Source of the DNA: Coenobita brevimanus
Lineage: Eukaryota; Arthropoda; Malacostraca; Decapoda; Coenobitidae
DNA: 64,000 bases
Reading direction: 5' to 3'
Assembly (NCBI GenBank): GCA_032717465.1
Contig: CM064632.1
Span: forward strand, 23,950,965-24,014,964
The translations under genes and the position numbers were made by a program. The notes beneath the pieces were generated by a model that saw only the letters and a list, made by a program, of their open reading frames with translations, ran no database searches and was not told where the DNA came from. This document shows positions 1-10,500 of the stretch, piece by piece. Numbering within the stretch: position 1 is the stretch's first letter; every line of letters begins with the position of its first letter.

Positions 1-117
1 TAATGTCTGAATAACAACCAGCATATTTCGTCCTTGTAGGGAAGACGTTAAAGAAGGCAATATCCTACCCCGCCAGCTCAAAGACTCTTTCCTGAAAAGA
101 AAGTAGATTAGTAGAAA

Positions 118-202
118 GAAGATAAATACCCTTAGACAAAGATGGATGGACGGACGGGTGGATGGATGGATGGATAGACAGATAGATCTATCTATCTATC
201 TA
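118..202. repeat. GATG/TAGA tetranucleotide microsatellite
   Basis: Compound tract of GGAT/GATG units running into TAGA and TATC units. It abuts the 3' end of the LINE fragment read on the minus strand, so the TAGA part is probably that element's simple-repeat tail. Bases 1-117 hold nothing I recognise. Confidence 0.8.
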
Positions 203-512
203 TATACCTAGGCTGCTTCCCCCAAGGAAAGGGAGGTAGCCGAGACAGGACGACACACTCCCCATTTACTCATCCATTCAAACACATTCATTCGCATCTT
301 AGCCCCAAGGGGAGAACGGACAGATCCTCACCGCACCACACCGCACAAGGGTCAACTGCGCAATGCAATCAGTGACATCCGCAGCAGGGCCCGACAGCAG
401 AGCTGGTTTACCCCTGCCACATCATAACAGACCCATCCCCTTACCCGCACCTGACCTGACTAGCTGATCAGACCAAATACGGGAGAATATCCCCTCATGG
501 CTGCGTCATCAC
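203..512 (-). mobile_element. LINE 3' untranslated region with TAGA tail
   Basis: Non-coding stretch between the stop of the LINE reading frame (513) and a TAGA repeat at 180-202. Its last ~45 bases (about 205-245, minus strand) recur on the plus strand at 31069-31113, again followed by TAGA units. Two independent copies ending in the same way support this as the true 3' terminus of a LINE family. Confidence 0.65.
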
Positions 513-1138
513 TTATTCATTCACAATTTCTCTCCATTTATTTCTGTCACGCACAGCCACTCTTCCTTGCTCAACAGACATCCCTCTCGCATCCAGTGCT
601 CTCTTCACACTGTCCATCCATCCTATTCGTGGTCTTCCTCTCAGCCTGACACCTCTCACATCAGATCTAGTTATCTTTTTCACCAATCGCTCATTATCCA
701 TTCTCTCCATATGCCCAAACCATCGCAACACCCTCTGCTCAACTCTACCAATCATCTCCCGAACAACTCCAGTTCTCCTTCGCACTTCATCATTTCGCAC
801 TCGATCCATACGCGTCACTCCACACATACTCCTCAGACACCTCATCTCCATTACATTCAAACTTTTCCTCTCTGCTACACCCATATTCCATGTTTCAGCC
901 CCATATAACGCAGTCGGTACCACAGCACCCTCATACAACCTTCTCTTTACATCCATTCTAAGCGAACGACATCTAAACACTTTTTTCATTCCTCCCAGCA
1001 CCTTTCCTACTTCATTTATTCTAAACTTCACTTCTGCATCTATTCTTCCATCCACAGCAACATGTGACCCTAGATATTTAAAACACTCCACCTCCTCAAG
1101 CAACTCGCCATTCAAAACTATATTCATCCCCCTACCAT
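513..1138 (-). pseudogene. non-LTR retrotransposon ORF2 C-terminal fragment
   Basis: The 204-codon open frame encodes the part of a LINE polyprotein that follows the reverse-transcriptase catalytic palm. Visible landmarks are FKYLGS near residue 17, YGAETW near 75, and LRWFGHMERM near 133 followed by a basic RGRPRIGW block, a signature common in arthropod LINE C-termini. Reverse transcriptase and endonuclease are absent: the 5' end stops at about 1138, where the frame runs straight into a long GGAT/TAGA array. It is therefore a 5'-truncated, dead copy, although this segment has no internal stop. Clade (RTE-, Jockey- or CR1-like) cannot be decided from this fragment. The first ATG at 1127 is only the first methionine of the remnant, not a real start. 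Confidence 0.75.
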
Positions 1139-1862
1139 CTACAGACAGATAGATAAATAAATAGATAGACAGATATAGATGGGTAGAAAGATAGATAAAT
1201 ACTCATAGACAGAGATGGATGGATGGATGGATGGATGGATGGATGGATGGATGAATGGATTGATGGATGGATGGATGAACTGATAGAAGGATGGAAGGAT
1301 GGATGGATGGATAGACAGACAAGTAAATAAATAGATAAAAAGATAGATACTCGTGGATGGATGGATGGATCGATCGATGGACAGATAGATAGACAGACAG
1401 ATAGATAGATAGATTGATACTCGTTGAGATGGATGGATGGTTGGATGGATGGCTAGATGGATGGATGGATGGATATAGACAGATAGATAGATATAGATAC
1501 TCGCAGATGGAGAAGGATGGATTGATGGATGGATGGATGGATGGATGGATGGATAGACAGATAGAGAAATAGATAGAAAGCCTAGATAGATAAATAGATA
1601 AATACTCGTAGAATCAGTGATGGACGGATGGTTGGATGGATGGATGGATGGATGGATGGATGAATGGATGGACAGATAGATAGGTAGATAGACAGATAAG
1701 AGAGAAACTGACAGACAGATAGATAGATAGATAGATAGACAGAAAGACATACACCCAGATATATAGACAGATAGATAGATAGATAGATAGATAGATGGAT
1801 GGATGGATGGATAGAGAGATACAGATATAGACAGATACAGACGGACTGATAGACAGACAGAT
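1139..1862. repeat. Long GGAT/TAGA compound microsatellite
   Basis: About 720 bases alternating between GGAT blocks, TAGA/CAGA blocks and short unique linkers such as ACTCGTAGA-like segments that recur every 60-130 bases. The open frames on the minus strand here (Tyr/Leu/Ser- and His/Pro/Ser-rich) arise from the repeat and are not genes. Confidence 0.9.
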
Positions 1863-2384
1863 GAAACTGTGTACAAACAACGCACTTCAGTACTGGAATA
1901 TGGAGGAACGAACGCTATACTGTATATTTACGTCTAATACTGATTGGCCTTTGTTTCGCCGGTACAGTCACGGTCAAAAGTCCTCTCCCCTACCCTCGTG
2001 GCGGCTGCTTGAGGAAGGGGAGACTTTAATAGAGTGTATCAGTAGTTTTTATTACTGGTTTCGTTTTGGTGTGGGACGGGAAGGAGGAACGGAACTTTTG
2101 TCATTCGCCCCGAATGGCTGAGTATTGGGTTGAAATTAGATTAGCTTAAGAAGATTAAATTAGATAAGGAAATTTTACAAGGTGATGAAAAGATCAAATA
2201 AGCTCAAGAAACTACATCAGGTTAAGAGCAGAGATGATAAGATGTTACAAGAAAACTAAATTAGGATAAGATATGATTAGGTGAAGGGAATATTGAATCT
2301 GATCATTAGATAACACCTCAGACTTCTCTACTCACTGGAATTAAATCATCTGACGTGAACTGGAACACAGTACTTAAGTTGTTT

Positions 2385-2388
<4 letters not shown>
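1863..2388. other. No gene seen
   Basis: Unique-looking sequence. The 86-codon frame at 1861-2121 shows no family motif. A weak copy of the AAATCRTCTGR motif of the TTAA-bounded repeat family lies near 2343. Confidence 0.5.
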
Positions 2389-2432
<44 letters not shown>

Positions 2433-2445
2433 CGAGGCCCTTTAG

Positions 2446-2488
<43 letters not shown>
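2389..2488. repeat. (CT)n and (TA)n microsatellites
   Basis: About 40 bases of CT dinucleotides, a short GTCGAGGCC linker, then about 46 bases of TA dinucleotides. Confidence 0.9.
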
Positions 2489-2489
<1 letters not shown>

Positions 2490-2491
<2 letters not shown>

Positions 2492-3165
2492 TCTTGACAT
2501 AAGGAACATTTTTCGTCAATCTTCAGAGTCCAAAACGCTGCTCAAAAAAGTACCATCGCTTAATTACACTCGTCCATAAAATTTTCGTTCAAGCTTCAGG
2601 TTTCGAAGGCTGGTCTGAAATGTAACACAGATTGAGCATAAGTTTTTCCCTCGGGCTTCAGTTCTCGGAAAGTTAAAAATATCCACAAATTTCGAAAAGC
2701 TGAAGAGATGCACAGCTGTTTCGTTCACTCTCCAATTTTTGCATAACTAAAAATATATATAAGGTTTTAGTCCAATCTTCAATTTTTGACAAGCTGGCAC
2801 TGTATGAGTTTTTTGTTTGATTTCCAATTGTTGACAGGCTGGTGTGAAAGGTAGGCCTACAGCAACGAAGGCATACATTTTTTCCGAGTTATTATTTTCA
2901 AAAACACACACACACACACAAAAAAAATCCTTAATCTTGATATACGTACATGTTTCCTTCGATCTGCAATTTTCGAGAACCAGAAAGTATGGATGAATGA
3001 TTCTCGTTTGACCAAATAAAAAAAATAATAAAAGATGGGTATACGTAGCTATGTTTTTCGCTCGATCACCATTTTCTTTAAAGGATGATGACGGTAATAC
3101 AATAGTTTTTCATTCAATTTCCAACTTTAGAAAAGTAGGCCAAAAATGAAGCGCTGCTTTTTTTT
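2490..3165. repeat. Ancient, strongly diverged tandem array (~55-80 bp units)
   Basis: A pattern recurs about nine times: a T-run plus TCG (TTTTTCG), then CGATCTTCAATTTTCGA-like sequence, then AAGCTGGTNTGAA-like sequence. Clear starts fall near 2505, 2583, 2640, 2718, 2762, 2808, 2950, 3050 and 3105. Units differ a lot in length and sequence, so only the phase is preserved. A 10-unit CA run interrupts it near 2905. No coding potential. Confidence 0.5.
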
Positions 3166-3345
3166 TTTTTTTTTTTTTTAATGCAAAGAAACAACTAATG
3201 ATGAGAAGCCCGCAAAGTTGTTCCTTAAATAAATAAATAAATAAATATGCCGAATTCAAGATCCATTTATTTTGAGATGCCTGAACACACTACGTTTAAA
3301 AGAATGGAGGTCACAGACAGAGGGAAATACAGATTGGGGGAGCTC
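3166..3345 (-). mobile_element. LINE 3' end fragment (Jockey/CR1-like), poly(A) tail
   Basis: Read on the minus strand, 3240-3345 ends in a peptide close to that of the LINE remnant at 54150-54560: both contain CPGISK- or CSGISK-like residues and then a stop. A shared 3' UTR follows (GGAAC...TTGCGGGCTTCT), and then an A-run (T-run on plus at 3160-3179). A TAAA tetranucleotide expansion lies at 3225-3246. Confidence 0.6.
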
Positions 3346-4505
3346 AAAGCTCATAAGTTGCATATGTTTCCCTCCTTTGTCCTTTATCAGCCAACCTTCC
3401 TCGCAGTTTCCACGTTATCACGTTCTATCATATTCTTATCTCTATTTAATGGCTCTTTCATCAGCCCAGCTCGGCCTTATCTGCAGCATTTTGTCTCGCC
3501 CAACAGACTGTGAGCTTCAGGAGTCACAATTTCGCTTTTATTACCACCGTAGCTCACGGGACTGGCCCCATCTCAGTCGTAGCGGCGGGTATACGAAATG
3601 GAGTAAAATACCATTATTCGGGAATATCAAAGCCATCGCTGGGCAGGGGTGAGGGGAAGCTAAGGATTCATATTCATAAAAATCCTTCAGCTTCGTATCT
3701 GCATAGGACCGTTTGTTTACCTTTTATCTTAACTCGTACAGCTACCAACCAGATACCAAGCAGACTGCAGTGATTAATAATGTGAAGAATACGAGAAAAC
3801 AAAATGTATCTTGGTAATAATTAATTGCTATGGTTCAGCGTTCGTGAATTCCGACTCAGAAAAATCGCCTGGCAAATATTAATGCTTCAGCCTTCCCTGG
3901 GATTAATGAAATTGGTCAGATGTTTCATTAGTCCATATTTCCCGTCTATCACTCATCAGGCTTGCATTAGGAACGCGTACTTCAGAGCACATGAAGGTAT
4001 TGAATGAATATAAGTCCTCTTCAGAAACGAATATGGTTTTGGTCCATAGTATGTATCAAAATGCAAAAACGATAGACGGATAGTCAAAACTGAGAGCTAT
4101 TAAAAATTACTTCCTATACCCGCCGTCAGAACGAGAACGTAAATTGAGGCAAAATTATCAATTAATACTCAGTTAAAACTGGCTACACATCCATCCACTC
4201 AAGATTCAAGCCTCTAAACAAGTGGCACCACCTCACAGACCCTCGCTATGTGGATCTCTCTGTAAGTCATTCATTTCTGTCCAAAGGAAATATCAGGATG
4301 ACTTACAATAGTCTTTGGTCTGTCTATGCTCCCTTCCTCTCAGTCTTGGCCTCAATCTTCCGTGCCTGTCTAACTTATTGCCCCGCACGGCTCCCTTCGT
4401 CTCCTAATTCCTTTAACACCCTTTTTCCCCTCACTAGCACTTCCTCCATTCCCCTCATTTCCTTTCTTTCCCCTTTGTTCTTCCAGTGTTTTATTTCATC
4501 CCTTG

Positions 4506-4507
<2 letters not shown>
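3346..4507. other. No gene seen
   Basis: Mostly unique, mildly AT-rich DNA. The overlapping frames of 60-138 codons carry no recognisable motif, no repeat structure and no exon-like conservation clue. From 4330 the sequence becomes pyrimidine-rich, leading into a CT run. Confidence 0.5.

Positions 4508-4582
<75 letters not shown>
4508..4582. repeat. (CT)n microsatellite
   Basis: About 37 perfect CT units, which create artefactual Ser/Leu and Arg/Glu frames on the two strands. Confidence 0.95.
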
Positions 4583-5214
4583 ATCTTGCTTTTACTTGTC
4601 TGCCACTATCATTTTTCCCCTTCTCTCTCATTTTCTTTTCTTGCTTGTCTCTGTCCATTACTCTGATGATCTAAGTTGCGGGGGATCTGCAAGGTTCCTT
4701 CATACACACGAGGTATAATTTTCGGCGCCATTTCAGTAACTGCCTGGGTAAATTTGCTGCAGAGGGACTGATATAAACTGGGACGAAAGACCAGACTTAC
4801 GTTATTTTTTTATTTATTTTTATTTTTTACTCTCAGGCTCACATACCCACTCTCTGTTGAATAAAATAGTATGACCTTAGCTGTAACAGACTACAAGAGT
4901 TGTCTCGACCATGTGAGGGTTAATTAGGGAAGTGGTATCTGGAAATCAATCATATCTATACATGGACTGAGCACTTTTGAAAGCGTGTGCATGTGTATGT
5001 GTGAATGACCGTGGACTTTGCATGTACAGTATATAACCATGTAAGTATGACATCGCATCGCTTCATCAACTGCTTCTCTAGGTGTATTTATGAGAACGTG
5101 AGTGAATGGGCGCACTATGCATGCATGTTTGTGTATACGTATGTGGCCGAATGAATATGCAAACTATTTATGAATGCGTGTGAATGACCAAGCGAACGAT
5201 TATACCAAGGGCAG
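4583..5214. other. No gene seen
   Basis: Unique DNA with TG/TATG-rich stretches near 4985-5200. Nothing recognised. Confidence 0.5.
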
Positions 5215-5530
5215 GATTACAAGAAAACTGACAAGTAAGGAAGTAAAGGAGGACTGTGGGTAATTGAGGATGTGACTGAAAGTGTTATGAGAAATACTTT
5301 GAGATGGTTTGGCACTGAGGAGAGGATGGAGAATGAGAGACTGACTAGATGAGTGTATGTGGGTGAGGTGGAGGGGGAGAAGACGAGGGGGAGACCAAGG
5401 ATGAGATGACGGGACAGAGCGAAGAGATATACAGTATGAGAGACGGGGCTGTGAGTTTGGAGAGAGGGCAGCTTCACAATACTCACTAGCTTTATGGTGT
5501 CGTAGAAACGATCGCTCCTGTACCACTACG
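5215..5530 (+). pseudogene. Degraded LINE ORF2 C-terminal fragment
   Basis: Plus-strand translation, with several stops and frame changes, still shows LRWFG (about 5305), then ERMENERL, GEVEGE and a basic RGRPRMR block. This is the same module seen intact at 513-1127. It is a second, older remnant of this LINE class, with stops where Arg or Trp codons are expected. The longest open frames are on the opposite strand and are shadows. Confidence 0.65.
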
Positions 5531-5597
5531 TTTTTAATATAAACTTGGTACCCTTTGCCTTACTTGCACAAGCAGCATTACCACTCACAGACTCTCT

Positions 5598-6205
5598 GGT
5601 ATGGGGGTGGCATTTTGAGAACACCTACGACTATGGCTCATTATGGCTCACACCACGACTATGGTTCATTATGGCTCACACTACGACTATGATTCATTAT
5701 AGGTCACACTACGACTATGGCTCATTATGGCTCACACTACGACCATGACTCATTATAGCTCACACTACGACCATGACTCATTATGGCTCACACTACGACT
5801 ATGACTCATTATGGCTCACACTTCGACTATGGCTCATTATGGCTCACACTACGACTATGGCTCATTATGGCTCACACTACGACTATGGCTCATTATGGCT
5901 CACACTACGACTATGGTTCATTATGGCTCACACTACGACTATGGTTCATTATGGCTCACACTACGACTATGGCTCATTATGGCTCACACTACGACTATGG
6001 CTCATTATGGCTCACACTACGACTATGGTTCATTATGGCTCACACTACGGCTATGGTTCATTATGGCTCACACTACGACTATGGTTCATTATGGCTCACA
6101 CTACGACTATGGCTCATTATGGCTCACACTACGGCTATGGCTCATTATGGCTCACACTAAGACTCACTGGCTGTGTTATGGGGTGGCATTTTGAAAACAC
6201 CTTAG
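5598..6205 (+). repeat. 28-bp minisatellite, about 19 copies
   Basis: Unit of 28 bases built from ACTATGGCTCATTATGG plus CTCACACTACG. Copies differ by a few transitions (ggctc/ggttc, ctatg/ccatg). Because 28 is not a multiple of 3, all three plus frames stay open and give overlapping repeats of His/Tyr/Gly/Trp-rich peptides, with no sign of real coding. Both ends carry a near-identical single-copy flank, GTGGCATTTTGAGAACACCT at about 5605 and GTGGCATTTTGAAAACACCT at about 6183. Confidence 0.9.
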
Positions 6206-7084
6206 GAGTAAAAGTGTTAGGTTAATATTGTCAAGATCTTAGGACTCACTTTTAGCTCAGTAAAATAATATGGTGCCGACCCGAGTGGAAGACAAGAACT
6301 GTACTGACGGGGGTTAATAGTGACAATACAAATACTCAGGCTTCTCTATCTCACTGTCAGATGAATGATATCGTCTGGAACTGACCTTCCCATCTATGAG
6401 AGGATGAATGGCAATAATAATAACTCTTACGCTCTTGCAACTCATTCACCTGAGTTAAATCGTCTGGCATTAGTTGGAGCACTAGTGTTATCCGGACCAT
6501 GAAGGGGTTGCTGGTGAGGGGAGTGGATCAAGAAAGACTGGTGGTAGCAGGTATATAATCAAATAATTAAATATATACTTGGCATTGGATTCAGTATTGC
6601 AAGAACCGATGAATCTGCCATTGAGTGGGAAGCATGCAACTAAAATCACCCAACTGTATCAAGCATATAAAACAAAATCAACAGAAAATATTATCACGTG
6701 AGCAAAGGGGTAATGTCTCATTTTTTTCCCCCTTCTTAACCCGTATACGATTTCTTTTATAGATTATGTGAGCACCCTAGCAATGAAGGAACTATTGAAG
6801 GCCATATAGAAAATGCATCCATAAATAAAGCCCTCTGGTAATTGCAATAAAAATGACGAAACAAAATGTAATACTTCGATACTGCATCAAATACACAGAA
6901 GCGAATTTGTTGTTGAAATGGGAGGTTCCGGTTGTTCCAAGTTGGCATGATTTAATAAAGGGAGCATATTTGTTAGCAGCGTCCCGAGGAAAGGTAATAT
7001 TTGGGTATCGTATACAGGAAAACAAAGGAATATCGCAAAATTTAATGCTTCACTCCAGAGAGGAAGGGAAAGAGCACCTTTGTA
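6206..7084. other. No gene; short dispersed-repeat fragments
   Basis: Contains two pieces of the TTAA-bounded repeat family, near 6300-6390 (GGGGTTAATAG...ATCGTCTGG) and near 6440-6515 (AAATCGTCTGGC...GAAGGGGTTG). The frames at 6757-7215 show no known family. Confidence 0.45.
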
Positions 7085-7284
7085 TTGGTGCGTGCGTGCG
7101 GGTCGAGAAGGGGGAGGAGACGAGGGACGAGGAGAGACGGAAGGGACGGAGAGAAACGGGAGGAGGGGAGGGAGAAAGAAATGGGAGGAGGAGAGGGACG
7201 GGGGGGAGGAAATGAGAGGATAAGAGGGACGGGAGTGACGGAGAGAAAGAAGGAGATGGACGGGAGTGTACGGGGTGGGAAGGG
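7085..7284. repeat. GA/GGGA-rich purine tract, target of element A
   Basis: Nearly pure purine plus strand. It continues as the same kind of purine tract at 15618-15870, showing that element A inserted into it and split it. The last five bases (7280-7284) are AAGGG, repeated at 15618-15622. Confidence 0.8.
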
Positions 7285-8273
7285 TGTCACGAATCAAATT
7301 CGCGACATTTTCCTTTTGTGAGAAACCACGAACTTTAGTGAAAAACTCACTGTGTATCGTTCAGTTAACCGTTTCTCTCTCCATTTCGATGGTATACTTT
7401 TTTCAAAACATTCGTCACTGTTTCAAAAGTGACCGTTCTAATGCACGTCATTAAGTGCTCTACTGAGCGATATTATTGTTTCTATATTGTTCGTCCCTGC
7501 TTGCCTCAACCGTTGGCCACGCCTTCCGGCTGGCCTGCGCATCCTACCCCACACATCGAATTTGGGAGTCTTTTATATGTCGCGACGAAGTGTGGTTCTG
7601 TGTTCCAGTAGTGAGAGTGAGAGAGGTCTTCTAGCACCCAGACTCCACTAGATCTACAGTTCTCCAGGCTCCCACCCTTCCTTGGTGATACGCTACATTG
7701 ACCAGTATTTCTTTAGTTTTATTTAGTTTTAAAATAATTATTTTAGCTAGCTTTGTGAAAGAGTGAGTGCATTCCATTTAATATTTGAATTCATTTAGCT
7801 CTATGTAACGTAAATTTATTTACTGTAATCAATAAATTTACAGTTCTTTCCTTTGAGCTTAATTGTTATTCGTGTTTTATTTCACCACGAGCTTCTTTAG
7901 TCTGCTTATCTTAGCTCGCACAACTTACTTATTTTTCATAACTGTACTTAAAGCAGTTCTTTCATATTAATTCTGAAATCCATTGTGCTAGCTAGGGGTT
8001 AAGCTTCAGCAAGAACCTGTCTGTTATTAATACTAAATATTGATTGTCAGGGAGTAAAAACTCTCAGGGACCTGCAGTACCGACTGTACAGCGTTTGTGA
8101 GTAATTAATCTCCGCTGTGTACTGTAGAGAGAGACAGCGTTAATTCTCATCTTTTGAGAATCGGCAGTCAGCCGGAATAAAACGGCGATCTATTTGCCAT
8201 AAATTTATTAATCATTAAACTTCCATTAAATTTTGGATTACACACATTCATAAATTACAAAACCCTGTTGACA
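7285..8273 (+). repeat. Element A 5' LTR
   Basis: Begins with an interrupted palindrome (TGTCACGAAT, CAA, ATTCGCGACA) and ends GTTGACA. A TATA-like TTTTATATG lies near 7570 and an AATAAA polyadenylation signal at 8176-8181. It holds a paired ATTTATT/AATAAAT segment around 7810-7840. Confidence 0.9.
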
Positions 8274-8694
8274 ACTGGCGACCTCGCCAGGATTTAACTC
8301 TTAGTACTATTATTAATGAAATAAAAATCACTCACTCAGCTAGTTAGTTATTAGTTATAATAACTAAAGGTTATAGGCACAAGCTTACTGGTGTTTACCG
8401 TTAGTTTAGCAAGTGAATTTCTGCTTTATTAATCCACAGAGTACTTAATTCTATTTAGTACTTTATTCTTGGTAACGCCAGACGATTTTATTCGCTCCTG
8501 GGAAGTCGCCGTACCCATTGTGTTAATTATTGAGTCTTCCCAGTCATTTGCGTTTTTGCTTTATTCTTTGCCAGTTAACTAGATAAGACTGGTCACCACT
8601 AACTTGTGTCTGTATTCTTTACTTGTGTTTATTAGCATTCGTTTGTGAAGCAGCAGTCAGTACTAAGTTTTGGCTTGCTTAGTAAATTAGCGTC
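8274..8694 (+). other. Element A leader with primer-binding site
   Basis: TGG of the primer-binding site begins at 8276, two bases after the LTR. The 18-base site reads TGGCGACCTCGCCAGGAT. Elements B and C begin identically (TGGCGACCT). This resembles the tRNA-Arg-type site described for mdg1/412-lineage elements (from memory). The rest of the leader to the gag ATG at 8695 is non-coding. It contains GCCAGACGATTTTATTC near 8487, also seen in the TTAA-bounded repeats. Confidence 0.75.
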
Positions 8695-9882
8695 ATGGCT
8701 ACCACCATATTATTACAGGAAGCCAAAGACATGGGGCTTACCGATCCCCAGGAAATTAAAGAGTACATACTCTCACAGCATAATCAGGAGCAGCAGCGCA
8801 AGAATGATTCCCATGAAGAGCGTAAGATTCAGCACAAATACGAGTGAGAACAGCGTGAACAACGTGAAAGAGAGCATGCATATGAGCAAGAGCAGTGTGA
8901 GAAAGAGTGCGAATACGAGCGCGAACAACATGAATGCAAGCGCGAACAACACGAACGCGAGCGTGAACAACGTGAAAGAGAGCACGAACACGAGTGGGAA
9001 CAACGTGAACATGAACGTGCCGAACGTGAGGCACGAGAAAAACATGAGCTTGAGGTTTTGAAGCTCAAGCGAGATTCCTTGGCTTCAGGGACATTTGCTG
9101 CAGCCAACCCAAGCTCCACTAGCGCTCTTCCTACACATGTCCTGGTGACCCCACGCATCAAGCTTCCTTCATACAAGGAAGGCGAGTGAATCGAGCCATA
9201 CATAGCTCGTTTTGAGGACATGGCAGACATGTATCAACTGGATGAGGCAGCTAAGCGGCTCCAATTTCTTAGTTTATTTGAGGGCCCTGCCCTCGATATT
9301 CTCCACAGAATTCGTGGAGACAATCTCACGTATGAGATGATGAAAGCTGCACTCATTAAGGCGTATGGTCTCACAATAGACGACGCCAAAGTTCAGTTCA
9401 TGCGAGCTCGTCTCCAAGACAAGGAGACAGCTGTTCAGTTCCTCGACCGTCTCACTGCTTACTTAGGTGAGTGGATGGAAAAAGATGAGAACCCTCACAC
9501 GCTAGAGGGGATAATTGAACTCATGCTGCGTACACAGCTAGAGAGGTCGTGGCCTGCTGAGCTCATAGCACAGCTTAAGATCTGCCAGGTGAAAGATGCC
9601 AGCCAAATGGTGGAAAAGGCTGATGCACTCTTCACTGCTTACGGGTACCAAACTCGTAAGCAAAACACCTGGAACAGCAGAAAAGATACTGCCAAGTCTG
9701 GGAAGCCGTCTCAGACTGAATCCCAGCACCAAGGCCATTCTCAGAGTAATGGCCAAGGTCCAAGCAAACCACAGAAGGACCAGGGGCAAAATACACAGCA
9801 GCCTGCTTGGAAGCGGTACAACAAGCACCCCAACCAGCAGCAGCAATACAAGGACAAGCCACGTAACCCTCAGTCAGGTTAA
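8695..9882 (+). pseudogene. Element A gag (capsid) with two in-frame TGA codons
   Basis: Starts ATG at 8695 (MATTILLQ), matching the equivalent start in element B, and runs 395 codons to TAA 9880-9882. Layout: N-terminal segment 1-40; a very charged Glu/Arg/His coiled-coil stretch at about 40-125; then a capsid-like region from about 175 with YIARFEDMA and LQFLSLFEGPALDIL; then a segment around codons 255-315 (GEWMEKDE ... IIELMLRTQLERSWP ... ASQMVEKADAL) with the spacing of a SCAN-type domain. The C-terminus is Gln/Lys-rich and has no CCHC zinc knuckle. TGA at 8845-8847 and 9187-9189 interrupt it; at the second, element B has Arg (GERIE), so CGA to TGA is likely. Gag packages element RNA in cytoplasmic particles. 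Confidence 0.8.
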
Positions 9883-10500
9883 TCAGTGTATCGGAGGCAG
9901 GAGGCAAACGCAGCCTTCATTCCACGACAAGCAAACGGTGGTGCCATCTCTACCAGTACAGGTACTTCCCAACAGTTCACGAGTCCCCCTGTGACCAAGA
10001 ACTCTCCTCCACAGGTGGTCAATGCTCCACCTCCTCAGATGGTGAGTACGACTCCTCAGACACCTAGTTCTCAGGACGCCACGTTTGCTGCATCGGTTGT
10101 TCCGCAATCCCATGAATGACTGGCTGCTACCTCCTCAGACCCTTCCACCAGCAACACTGCCTTTCTTGTTCAGCCAGGGTTTGTGGGAGGTGTTTCTGTA
10201 AATGTTCTGAGGGATAATGGTTCCTCAGGTTGCTCTGTTAAGCAGAGTTTAGTTCGGCCTGATGAGTATACAGGTCGACAGATCCAAGTTAGACTTATTG
10301 ATGGATCAGTGAGATTGTTCCCTGAGGCACGTATCCAGGTGGCGTCTCCATTTTTCACAGGCCTGACAGCTGCAGTTGTCATGCCAGAGCCTTTATTTGA
10401 CCTCATTATAGGTAACATAACTGGCATCAAGAATAGTTGCGCCGTAGATGTTGCTACTCAGACTTTGGCTACTGCGGTAACACGAGCCATGGCCAAGGCT
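9883..10500 (+). pseudogene. Element A linker and aspartic protease
   Basis: Continues in the gag frame. A Pro/Ser/Thr/Gln-rich linker (9886-10180) is broken by TGA 10117-10119, where element B has Trp (NQWLAAS). The protease follows: VNVLRDNGSSGC carries the catalytic Asp at 10213-10215, but the usual Asp-Thr/Ser-Gly reads Asp-Asn-Gly. Downstream PEPLFDLIIGNI corresponds to the second conserved protease block. Element B has the same DNG. The protease would process Gag-Pol. Because gag and pol share a frame, no frameshift signal is needed, and TAA 9880 may be a mutated CAA rather than a natural gag end. Confidence 0.7.

Noticed and set aside
1139..1885. 248-codon minus-strand frame rich in Ser/Ile/Tyr/His
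   Set aside because: Entirely encoded by GGAT/TAGA tetranucleotides; no non-repetitive domain.
3272..3773. Overlapping frames that might be a small exon
   Set aside because: No known motif, and the first part overlaps an antisense LINE tail.
5773..6225. Three overlapping plus-strand frames of 125-150 codons with His/Tyr/Trp repeats
   Set aside because: A 28-bp unit without stops keeps all frames open; peptides in different frames are the same repeat read at different phase.
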